Assembly: GCA_006218065.1 (NCBI GenBank)
Contig: VBWE01000047.1
Span: forward strand, 1-38,872
Direction: 5' to 3'
Length of the DNA: 38,872 nt
From: Bacteroidota bacterium
GTDB taxonomy: Bacteria > Bacteroidota > Bacteroidia > Palsa-965
Each line of letters starts with the position of its first letter. Positions within the stretch are counted from its first letter, which is position 1. Below the pieces are notes generated by a model, which ran no database searches, was not told where the DNA came from, and saw only the letters and a program-made list of their open reading frames with translations. Both the position numbers and the translations under genes were made by a program. Shown in pieces: positions 1-8,100 of the stretch.

Positions 1-231
1 GTTGAACCTCCTGTAGTTGTTGTCGTACTGCCACCTGTTGTGGTTGTTGTTCCTCCAGTTGTACTTCCACCGGTAGTTGCAGCAACATCAGTTCCGCCAG
101 TCGTAGTTGAACCTCCTGTAGTTGTTGTCGTGCCACCGCCCGTTGTGGTTGTTGTTCCTCCGGTAGTTGTAGCGACATCAGTTCCACCAGTGGTAGTTGA
201 TCCGCCGGCTGTCGTTGTTCCGGTACTTCCC
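1..231. repeat. In-frame tandem repeat encoding a Thr/Gly linker, period about 105 bp
   Basis: The first 105 bases recur from position 106 with a small internal deletion. Both copies begin gttgaacctcctgtagttg and end near an acatcagttcc segment. On the coding (-) strand they encode TTTTGG / GGTDVA-type linker. Shorter tracts of the same words occur at 817-888, 1198-1350 and 2245-2388. Repeats of this kind change copy number easily and often break assemblies, which may explain why the contig or window begins here. Confidence 0.75.
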
Positions 232-3200
232 TGCTCCACTTTTGCCGTCGCAGCCGAAGCCTGTTCTTCTTTCTGCGTTACAAGCGCATCCAGCACATCG
301 ATCTGCTGTTGGATTTTTACTTTTCGCTTCGGGTCTTTTGTTTTGTCAAGCTCGTCTTTTTTCGCCGTCAGTGTGCTGTCGAGGTCTTCCGCCCAATTGG
401 TCAGCAATTCCGCTTTTGCTTTATTCTTTCCGGGTCCGTCGGGCATCTGGTCGATGACACGGTCCTGGTCTTCGTAACGATCATTGATTGCGAGTTGCGG
501 ATTTTCTGCTGCCTGCTGATCTTTCTCCGTCTTCGCTTTAGCGGCGGCTGTTTCTGCGCTCTTCTGTTCCTTTTTTACTTCGGCGGATTTCGCTTCAAGT
601 TCTTTGATTTCTTTTTTCAGCGAGTCTTTCCGGGCTTTGTCCTTCTCCGCGGCAAGTTCGTTTTTCGTTTCGGCGATATCGTTGACTATCGCCACATTCC
701 AGTCCTGGAAAAGCTTCGCACGTTTTACTTCACGCGCATATTTGTCCGGTGTCGAATCTGCCGAAGCCATTTCCGTCGTAAACTTATCGTTGTACGATGG
801 TCCAACCGGGTCGGATGAACTTGTTCCACCGGTAGTCGTGGCCACATCCGTTCCACCGGTGGTAGTCGTTGTTCCGCCGGTCGCCGATGCAGTCTGCTGT
901 TTGATTTTATCCGCATTATTTTCACTGGTCCGCGCGAGTCCCTGGTTCTCCGCTTTCTGTTTTTCCAATTCCTTTATGCGGTCGCTGATGACTTTCTTTT
1001 CATCGCGGTTCTTTGTTTTGGACAGCTTCTCTTTTTGCTTCGCGATTTCCGAACCGGTGGCCTGCACCCATTCGTTGTACACTTCAGCCAGTTCCGATTC
1101 ACGTTCGTAAGGATCTGTTTTCGCCGTCGCCGTTTCTACCTGCTCGCTGAAACGGTTTTTCAATTCCGTCGCAGGATCAGCATCCGTTGAAACCGGGTCA
1201 GTACCTCCGCCGGTTGTAGTTCCACCCGTAGCAGCGACATCCGTTCCGCCGCCGGTTGTTGTCGTGCCTCCTGTTGTCGCTACGTCGGTTCCACCGGTAG
1301 TGGTGGTCGTTCCGCCTGTAGTACCTGCTGTTGTGGAACCGCCGGCAGGCCTGATCACGCGGGTTTCGGGGCTTTCCACAATCTCACGCTGGTAGTTCTT
1401 TACGTCGTCCTGTATCTTCTGGCGATCGGTAGCGGCGACTATGGGGGCGGATGTTCCGCTGTTTTTCTGGTCAACGAGTGCGTTCACCGCGTTTACCTGT
1501 TCGTTTACACCGGCCAGTTCGGATTCGAGTTGTCCTGTGCGCGTTTCTTTTTTATCGAGTTCTTTCTGTTTTTCTTTTTTCTCTTCCTGCAGATCGGTGA
1601 CCTGCGCGAGCATGCCGTCTCTCAGTTGCGGATCTTTTTCATTCTTCGCATCCGTTTCCAGTTTGCCGATCTGGCTATCTATATCCCTGATCTCTTCGCG
1701 GACATCTTCGGCGGCGGCTTTCGCTTTGGCGAGTTCCCCGGCTTTTTTCTCCGCTTCGGCCTGCAATCCTTTTACGGCGTCATCACTTTCATTGGAAGAA
1801 CCGGCGTACTCTTCCATTTTCTCGCGCTGTTTTTCCAGTTTATCCTGTTCAGGCCCGGATTTGATTTTGTTTTTTACAACATTTTCAAAACGCTTCGCAT
1901 AATCATCAGCGAGTTCCGCCTCTTCGCGCTTGCGCTTTACATCCCGCTCCGCACTTTCGTGAACGCTCCAGGCGGCTATCGTGGCATTTTCAGCAGCGTT
2001 GCCTTCTGCGCGAAGATCATCCGCTTTTTGCTGTTTTATTTTTTTCTGCTCCGGGTCGCTTTCTGCATCGGCTTCTCTTTGCGCTTCGTCGGCGGCATTA
2101 TTCTTCGATTTCGCTTCCTCGTTTTTCTTCACGGCAAAAGCCAAAGCCTGGTCGCGCAGGTTTTCTAAATCTTTTTCTTCGGCACGAAGGTCGGAGGCAT
2201 TGTCATACGCGGTTTTCACCATGTCGGCTTCCGAAATGCCCGTGCTTGTTCCGCCTGTCGTGGTAGTCGTTCCTCCGCCAGTAGTTGTCGCAACAGGATC
2301 CGATCCGCCCGATGTTGTGGCCGTTGTTCCGCCTGTAGTAGTGGTCGTGCTTCCACCGGTTGTCGTTGTTGTTCCTCCGCCCGTCAGGTCGATGGCGACT
2401 GGTGTGGTTACCGGTTTATCAAAATTGATTTCCAGCTTCGCTTTTTCTTTCAGGAAATCGGAAGAGAGGAAAGCGGTATCGTTATCAAACAAAGTATTGA
2501 CATACAGTTTTTGACCGCGCTCGGTATAGCCCATCTCCTGCCGGATGGTTTTGATTTCGTACTGCGTGGGCACGAGCATCAGCGCGGTCTGCGTTTCCAT
2601 GCCGCCTTTTTCAACCGTAACGTTGAACTTTCCGCCGTTCGGCAGGTTCATCAGGTAATCGCCGGTCTGTTCGTTGCTTTTGAATATGCCGACGAGTTCA
2701 TCGTTCTCTGCTTTCTTCACGATGATGCGCGCCTGGCGGTTGCCGTCTTCTTTCACTGGCTGGAAAACGCCTTTGATGAGGCAGAGTTCGACCGGGCGGC
2801 GATCCACGCGCACGCGGTAAACCGTCATTTTTCCCGAAGGGCTGCTGCGTGATGATGAAAAGTACGCGGTCTTCCCTTCGTAGTCGGTGATGTACAGGAT
2901 ATCGTCGTCCGGCGTATTGATGGCGAAATCCAGGTTCACCGGCTTGGTCCAGGTATTCGTTTCTTCGTTCAGCGTCGATTTGAAAATATCGTAACCGCCC
3001 ATGCTCGTGTGACCTTTCGAGCAGAAGTACAACGTTTTTCCGCTGGGATGCAGGAACGGGTAATCCTCATCGTATTCGGTATTGATCGGGTAACCGATAT
3101 TGGTGGGCTTGCCCCATTCACCGTTGGGCAGGCGGCGGGCTACGTAAATATCTTTCCCGTTGCTTTCGTCGTTTCCGTAACTCGAGAAATAGATTTCCGT

Positions 3201-3842
3201 TTTTTCCGTGGGAAGAAAAATCACGGAGCGTTCGTTTTTCTTTTTGTCCAGCGCCGTTTTAAAATCGTCGGGCTTCACGAGCAGTTTCCCGTTGTAATCG
3301 CTCAGGTCGTATGTCCTGAAAAATTCACTTTCGGAAAGTTCTTTTTTCTCGAGTACGGTGAGGTCGGTAATGGACTTGAGCAGTTTGCGCCCGGTGCGGC
3401 AGGATGCGATCTGGTTATCGACCTCCATTTTTTCCGCTTTTTTCGGACCGGCGACTTTTTTGTAGGTATCGTATGCTTTTATCGCATCCTCGAACCGGTA
3501 GTTCAAATGATACGCGCGGCCGAGGTAGAAGAAAACTTCTTTTTCGACCGAAGGATCTTTCGACGCTTTTTCGAGATAGCTCAGCGCCTGGTCTTTATCG
3601 CCCTGCGAGAAGAGCATACAAACGCCGAAACGGTAATTGTAATTCGGATCTTTGGGATACGTAGCCAGCAACTGCGAATACAGCTTAAATGCCTGGGGAT
3701 AATTGCCTTCGGTGAAACTGACTTCGGCGGCTTTTTTAACCTCTTCTTCGGTGCCCGGTTCTTTCTGGGCGGCAAAAACCTGCTCACCCGCCGACCAGAG
3801 CAGAATGCCGAATATTGCGGATAAAAGTAGCCTTACACGCAT
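1..3842 (-). CDS. Giant TPR-PD40-CRD protein with Thr/Gly linkers and coiled-coil modules, 3' end beyond window (partial)
   Basis: An open frame runs from an ATG at 3842 off the left edge (1280 codons, no stop). It begins with a signal peptide (MRVRLLLSAIFGILLWSAG). Residues about 30-150 are TPR-like (NYPQAFKLYSQLL, FYLGRAYHLNYRFEDAIKAY). Residues about 205-340 carry PD40/TolB-like propeller blades (EIYFSSYGNDESNGKDIY, TSMGGYDIFKS, GKTAYFSSSRSSPSG). Residues about 348-410 look like a carboxypeptidase-regulatory fold. This order matches the N-terminal part of PorE-type T9SS/envelope proteins, which end in an OmpA domain; whether OmpA follows here cannot be seen. From about residue 485 onward, Thr/Gly linkers (2245-2388, 1198-1350, 817-888, 1-231) alternate with Lys/Glu/Ala coiled-coil modules. 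Three modules share a Trp followed by a roughly 40-residue charged helix. Architecture is confident; the role is inferred to be cell-surface or periplasmic scaffolding. Confidence 0.85.
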   Translation of the reverse strand, partial: MRVRLLLSAIFGILLWSAGEQVFAAQKEPGTEEEVKKAAEVSFTEGNYPQAFKLYSQLLATYPKDPNYNYRFGVCMLFSQGDKDQALSYLEKASKDPSVEKEVFFYLGRAYHLNYRFEDAIKAYDTYKKVAGPKKAEKMEVDNQIASCRTGRKLLKSITDLTVLEKKELSESEFFRTYDLSDYNGKLLVKPDDFKTALDKKKNERSVIFLPTEKTEIYFSSYGNDESNGKDIYVARRLPNGEWGKPTNIGYPINTEYDEDYPFLHPSGKTLYFCSKGHTSMGGYDIFKSTLNEETNTWTKPVNLDFAINTPDDDILYITDYEGKTAYFSSSRSSPSGKMTVYRVRVDRRPVELCLIKGVFQPVKEDGNRQARIIVKKAENDELVGIFKSNEQTGDYLMNLPNGGKFNVTVEKGGMETQTALMLVPTQYEIKTIRQEMGYTERGQKLYVNTLFDNDTAFLSSDFLKEKAKLEINFDKPVTTPVAIDLTGGGTTTTTGGSTTTTTGGTTATTSGGSDPVATTTGGGTTTTTGGTSTGISEADMVKTAYDNASDLRAEEKDLENLRDQALAFAVKKNEEAKSKNNAADEAQREADAESDPEQKKIKQQKADDLRAEGNAAENATIAAWSVHESAERDVKRKREEAELADDYAKRFENVVKNKIKSGPEQDKLEKQREKMEEYAGSSNESDDAVKGLQAEAEKKAGELAKAKAAAEDVREEIRDIDSQIGKLETDAKNEKDPQLRDGMLAQVTDLQEEKKEKQKELDKKETRTGQLESELAGVNEQVNAVNALVDQKNSGTSAPIVAATDRQKIQDDVKNYQREIVESPETRVIRPAGGSTTAGTTGGTTTTTGGTDVATTGGTTTTGGGTDVAATGGTTTGGGTDPVSTDADPATELKNRFSEQVETATAKTDPYERESELAEVYNEWVQATGSEIAKQKEKLSKTKNRDEKKVISDRIKELEKQKAENQGLARTSENNADKIKQQTASATGGTTTTTGGTDVATTTGGTSSSDPVGPSYNDKFTTEMASADSTPDKYAREVKRAKLFQDWNVAIVNDIAETKNELAAEKDKARKDSLKKEIKELEAKSAEVKKEQKSAETAAAKAKTEKDQQAAENPQLAINDRYEDQDRVIDQMPDGPGKNKAKAELLTNWAEDLDSTLTAKKDELDKTKDPKRKVKIQQQIDVLDALVTQKEEQASAATAKVEQGSTGTTTAGGSTTTGGTDVATTTGGTTTTTGGGTTTTTGGSTTTGGTDVAATTGGSTTGGTTTTTGGSTTTTTGGS

Positions 3843-3906
3843 GGCTATGGGTTAGACCCTTTAGCAGCGAAGTTTCCAGGTTTCGTCAGCATAAGGCCTA
3901 TCTAAA

Positions 3907-3914
3907 CAAAGTTA
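3907..3914 (-). promoter_or_regulatory. Putative -7 box TAACTTTG for the giant TPR-PD40 gene
   Basis: On the minus strand this is TAACTTTG, a perfect match to the Bacteroidota -7 consensus TAnnTTTG. It lies 64 bases upstream of the ATG at 3842 and predicts a leader of roughly 55-60 nt. No convincing -33 element was identified. Confidence 0.5.
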
Positions 3915-4018
3915 AGACATTTAAAGGCAAGTTTTTACGCCTTCCGGCGACTTTTGAACTACCCGTTGTGAAAGATGCGGAAAAAGTGATTTTTCCATAC
4001 AAAAAGCCCGCGAAAATG

Positions 4019-4070
4019 CCGAACTCCGAATGGCGAAGTTTAGCTGTACAATTCACCATTCGGAGTTCGG
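4019..4070. repeat. Palindromic element with 15-bp perfect arms
   Basis: Left arm ccgaactccgaatgg (4019-4033) and right arm ccattcggagttcgg (4056-4070) are perfect reverse complements around a 22-base loop, with three further pairs inside after one mismatch. It lies between the divergent genes starting at 3842 and 4104. The AT-rich sequence tattattttg follows directly, so the right arm would sit in the -33 region of any promoter for the 4104 gene. The ttcggagtt word also occurs in the palindrome at 17171-17281. Confidence 0.8.
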
Positions 4071-4103
4071 TATTATTTTGCATCTTCGTTAAAACTGATT
4101 GTT

Positions 4104-4469
4104 ATGGCAAACCTCCAACTGATGAATGTGGCCCAGGCCGGCGAAAAAATCATTTTTGTTTATGCTCCCTGCCCGCCCCAGCAAGTGGCTGACGCCGCTG
4201 CAGCCCTCATGCACCGGGAAGGATACCGGCTTGAACAGGGCAACCTGATGAACGGCGTTTGGGGAATAGGAAACAAAACCATGCGTATTCTTTTCGGGGC
4301 GTTTGTAAAGCGTTTTTCCTTTCATATCATGATCGGTCCGGGACTAAACGGTGAAGTGCAGCTCGAATTTTCCAAAGGCATGTCGGGATTCTCCGGCGGC
4401 GTAATCGGGATTGCGAAGCTGAATACGGAGATGAACAGGATGCAGCAGTTGCTGCGGGGATTGTACTAG
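4104..4469 (+). CDS. Small protein of unknown function
   Basis: A 121-aa protein from ATG (MANLQLMNVAQAGEKIIFVY) with no signal peptide and no clear transmembrane helix. The sequence alternates hydrophobic and polar residues, has a Gly-rich stretch (GMSGFSGGVIGIAKLNTEM), and looks like a compact alpha/beta domain. I do not recognise the family. It is transcribed alone, divergently from the giant TPR-PD40 gene, and its stop lies 9 bases from the convergent plsY stop, so there is no room for a separate terminator. The start is the first ATG after the palindrome at 4019-4070. Coding character is supported by an uninterrupted frame and protein-like composition, but nothing independent confirms expression. 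Confidence 0.65.
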   Translation: MANLQLMNVAQAGEKIIFVYAPCPPQQVADAAAALMHREGYRLEQGNLMNGVWGIGNKTMRILFGAFVKRFSFHIMIGPGLNGEVQLEFSKGMSGFSGGVIGIAKLNTEMNRMQQLLRGLY

Positions 4470-4478
4470 GTAGCCAGA

Positions 4479-5147
4479 TTATATACCCGTTTCCTGCTCC
4501 ACGACGGGTTTTTCTTTCTTTTTCAGCAGCCGTATTTTCGATTCCTGTTTCTTCAGCAGGCGTTCGATGTTTTTCTGGTGCGTGATCAGGATCAGTACGG
4601 CCACCAGGGCGGAAAACAGCACCATGGAAGGCAGCGCAGAATCACGAAAAAACAGGGTGATGATAAAGGGAAATGCGATCCCGGCAGAGATCGAGCCGAG
4701 CGATACGTAGTTTGTGGTCAGGAAAACAAGCAGGAAAACCGACGAAGCCGCCAGGCAGGCCATCGGGTGAACGGCCAGGATCACGCCGAACAGCGTGGCG
4801 ATTCCTTTTCCGCCGCGGAAGCCCACGTAAACCGGGAAAATATGACCAAGTACCGCAGCCACACCCAGGGCAATCTGCATTTCCACGAAATCGTTCGTCT
4901 GCACCTTGTAATCGCCGGCGAGCATAACCAGGCTCACGGCCCCGAAACCTTTGAGAATATCGATGAGCAGGACCGGGATACCGGCTTTTTTGCCCAAAAC
5001 GCGGAATGTGTTCGTTGCCCCGGCATTCCCGCTGCCGTGTTCACGGACGTCAACCCCGTAAAAAAACTTACCAAGCCATACCGCCGTCGGTATCGATCCG
5101 ATCAGGTAGGCGGCAAGAAGCGCCAATGCTGAACTTGTGGTAATCAT
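4479..5147 (-). CDS. plsY: Glycerol-3-phosphate acyltransferase PlsY
   Basis: A 222-aa integral membrane acyltransferase. PlsY transfers an acyl group from acyl-phosphate to the sn-1 position of glycerol-3-phosphate, the first step of phospholipid synthesis in most bacteria. Family motifs are visible: an N-terminal helix followed by GSGNAGATNTFRVLG (about residues 37-51), and GHIFPVYVGFRGGKGIAT (about 101-118), which contribute to the phosphate and glycerol-phosphate sites. Five hydrophobic helices and a Lys/Glu-rich cytoplasmic tail complete it; length is normal. It is the last gene of the prmA - 1497-aa protein - plsY run, starting 47 bases after the previous stop, so co-transcription is likely. 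Confidence 0.95.
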   Translation of the reverse strand: MITTSSALALLAAYLIGSIPTAVWLGKFFYGVDVREHGSGNAGATNTFRVLGKKAGIPVLLIDILKGFGAVSLVMLAGDYKVQTNDFVEMQIALGVAAVLGHIFPVYVGFRGGKGIATLFGVILAVHPMACLAASSVFLLVFLTTNYVSLGSISAGIAFPFIITLFFRDSALPSMVLFSALVAVLILITHQKNIERLLKKQESKIRLLKKKEKPVVEQETGI

Positions 5148-5194
5148 TTTTTATGTTTTCGTCCGCTCCCGAAACCGGGAACGATCCGCTCGTT

Positions 5195-8100
5195 TTAATT
5201 TCCGCCCCCGTCGCCGGGTTCGCCGGACTGCTCGATCCGGAGCATCTTCTTGGTAAACAAGCCTTTATCCGCGGGATTACCCAGGATAAACCGGTAGGGC
5301 TTCCCTCCTTTTTCGGCTTCTTTTCTCCGCTTTTCGTCCTTCAGTTCCTTGATGATATTGTTGAAGGCATCGTTCGAAGAAATCGCTGTCATTACCCCGT
5401 TCACGTACTTGAAGTAATACCAGTTTCCGCCGTCCAGTTCGAAATAAATATGGAGTACATCGCCCCCCCGTTTACGTTCCAACTGGACCTTTCCGTCCAC
5501 AAATTTATTAATTTGATTCTTATTAATGTTACCCAGGCCCAGTTTACCTACCGAAATATACGACTTTGAGGCCTGGTGCCACTTCATTTTCAGGTCGTTA
5601 AAGAATAATGCGTACTTCAATTCGTCCGGGAATTTGCGGGGCGCTCCGTACAGGTTATACTGGGTAATCAGCTTGTCGGCCTTGTCTTTGCCCATCAGTT
5701 CGGTCAGGGCCCGCTGGAAGGTTGTGCTGGAGAAATCCGTCGGGGGCAGCGCCGTATTCGCATTGATCGCATCGGCCATTTTCTCCAGGCAATTGTCGTC
5801 GAAGAAGAAATCGACCACCATCACCATATTGAACACGGTACTGTCGGCGATGCTGAAATTGGTGGCATTCCCGATCGGCATGAGCACTACCTGCCCGAGG
5901 TCGGCGCCGAGGTTCATTTTTCCTTCGCCGGTAACCGTGCAGTTGGTGGTATGGAAAGCGATGTAATTGCCCGGCAGCGAGCGTTCCACCAATTTTTCCT
6001 TGTTCGAAATACGGTATTCGCGCGAGTTTTTATCGAAAACCAGGAAGCCGGTGGCGGTAATCACTTTTACGTCGCTGCGCGCGCGCTGCGGGGAAAGGAA
6101 CGCGGAATAGATATGCGTGGAATCCACGGTACTCATGATACCCAGCGCGACGGGCACGTTTTCTTCGTTGGCCGGAACTTCGCCCACAGGGATCATGATC
6201 TGCAGCGGATCCACCTCGCCTTTGAACTTCATGCGGCTTTTCCCGATGGAGCAATCGTGCTGGAGCTGCGTGGTTCCGTCGAATACGAGGAACTGGTTAT
6301 TCGCCGCCAAGACCACTTTCCCGCGATAGTCGAACGCCGGGCTGAGCATGAATTTCGCGGTATCGGCGATCGATCCTTCAGCATACGTCTGACCGCTGGT
6401 ATCGGGCGTTACTTTGGCGAAATGGATAATCTGCTCGCCTTTATTCTCGTCAATATAAGCGTAATCGGCGACGGCTTCGTATGATTTTTTCGCGTAAATA
6501 TTTACGGTCGCGTTGAACAGTTTGTGGTACCGGGTAATGGCGTTGGCTGTGATTTCTGCGCTTTCGAGTGTTTTCATGTGCGCGTTCTTTTCGATGATCA
6601 CGTCGCCTTTGTACGGTTTGATCTCGGCGTCGGCCACGAGAATCTTTTTTACATCTTCTGCAGAAATGATGTAGTTCTTCAGATCGTATTTCGCACGCGG
6701 AGCGTTGAAGCGCAGGGAATCCTGTTTCGGGTGAATGGAAATGAATTCCGGTCCTTCGATATTGATTTCCGCCTGGCTGGGTTTCGGTTTTCCGCCCAGT
6801 TCGATTTCGCCTTTGTCCATAAACCATTTGAACTGGTCCATGTAACAGATGTACTGGTTCACGGGGAATTCCACGATCGATCCTTTTCCGTTGGCTTTGA
6901 ATTCGCCTTCGCGTTTTTCAAAATCGAGATGCGCATTCATGTTCTTGGTATCGAACGCGAGTCCCGCCAGTTCAAGCGCTTTCAGGCGGAAGTTGGCCGT
7001 GTCGGCATCCACCACGTGCTGTTTGAACACCATGTCTTTCGAATCCATTTCAGCCGTGGCGAATTCCAGCAAACCGTTGCCCGAAAGTTCCTGCGGGGTA
7101 AGCGTAAGCGTTCCGCCGAAAGATGAACTGCCGTCGTACATGCTGAATTTTTTCTCTTTGCTGGTCACCTGCATATTGTCTCTCTTCGGCAGGTAGTGCA
7201 GCTGCACGTTTTCGCCTTTCACGTTCGGGTATTCCGTTTTCCCGCCCTTCTGTTCTTTCATATCGAAAACCTGGGCCACGCCGTTCACTTCGTCCGGGAA
7301 GAACAGGAAGTCATTCGATTCCACGTGCGAAGTCAGGTAATCGATAGAACCTTCCCCGTGAAGTCCCTGGTTACTGAGGTGGAACGTATTGTTGAATTTC
7401 GCTTTGCTGCCGTAGTTGGCCAGGCCCGCCGGCGGCGATTTCCGGTCGAAGCCCAGCGAATAATCGGGCATCAGGCGAAGCGTATCGCGCATTTCGGGGA
7501 AAATACCGGCCGATTTAAACGTACCGAGGAACTTCAATCCTTCGTTCGAGAAGTTATCCAGCGAGTCGATTGTAAACGGATCGAGTTTGAAATAAAAATC
7601 ATCGCGTTTGTACACGCTTTTGTGAATAGTCGGCCGGTCGTAATAAACGAACGATTCTTTATTCGAAGTGAACGTCGGGTATTTCGCATACGGTTTCAGT
7701 CCTGATTTATTCGCGGGCAAATCGATGAGCAGTTCGCCGTTCAGGTTTTCGATCACGCTTTTTACTTTTACCTGGATGGGCCGGCCTTTGGGATCGTTCG
7801 GGTCGGGTTTGTCACCGTCCACCCAGATCCGCACGGAATCCACGTTGTCCAGCTTGAGTTTAAACGCATCGTAGTCGAACAGGAACTGCTTCCCGTAATA
7901 GTCGAAACGGCCGGCCATGATGGAGCCCTGGAAGGTGAAGTTCCGGTTCTTCTTCAGGATGAGTTTATCCTCGGCGGGGAAAACCACCACGTTCTGCGAA
8001 TCGCTGAGCGCGACTTCTTTCACACCGAAAATCGTCAGGTCGTTGTTCAGCAGGTTTAGCGAGGCGTTTGCCGTTCCGGGCTGCACTTTCGAACGGAAAT

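Noticed and set aside
40-3824. Several long plus-strand frames (for example 40-477, 1441-1902, 1530-2168, 3009-3824) rich in Val/Pro, Ser or Phe
   Set aside because: They are antisense to the continuous minus-strand TPR-PD40 frame, which has a signal peptide and recognisable domains; their Val-Pro runs are the complement of Thr-Gly linkers.
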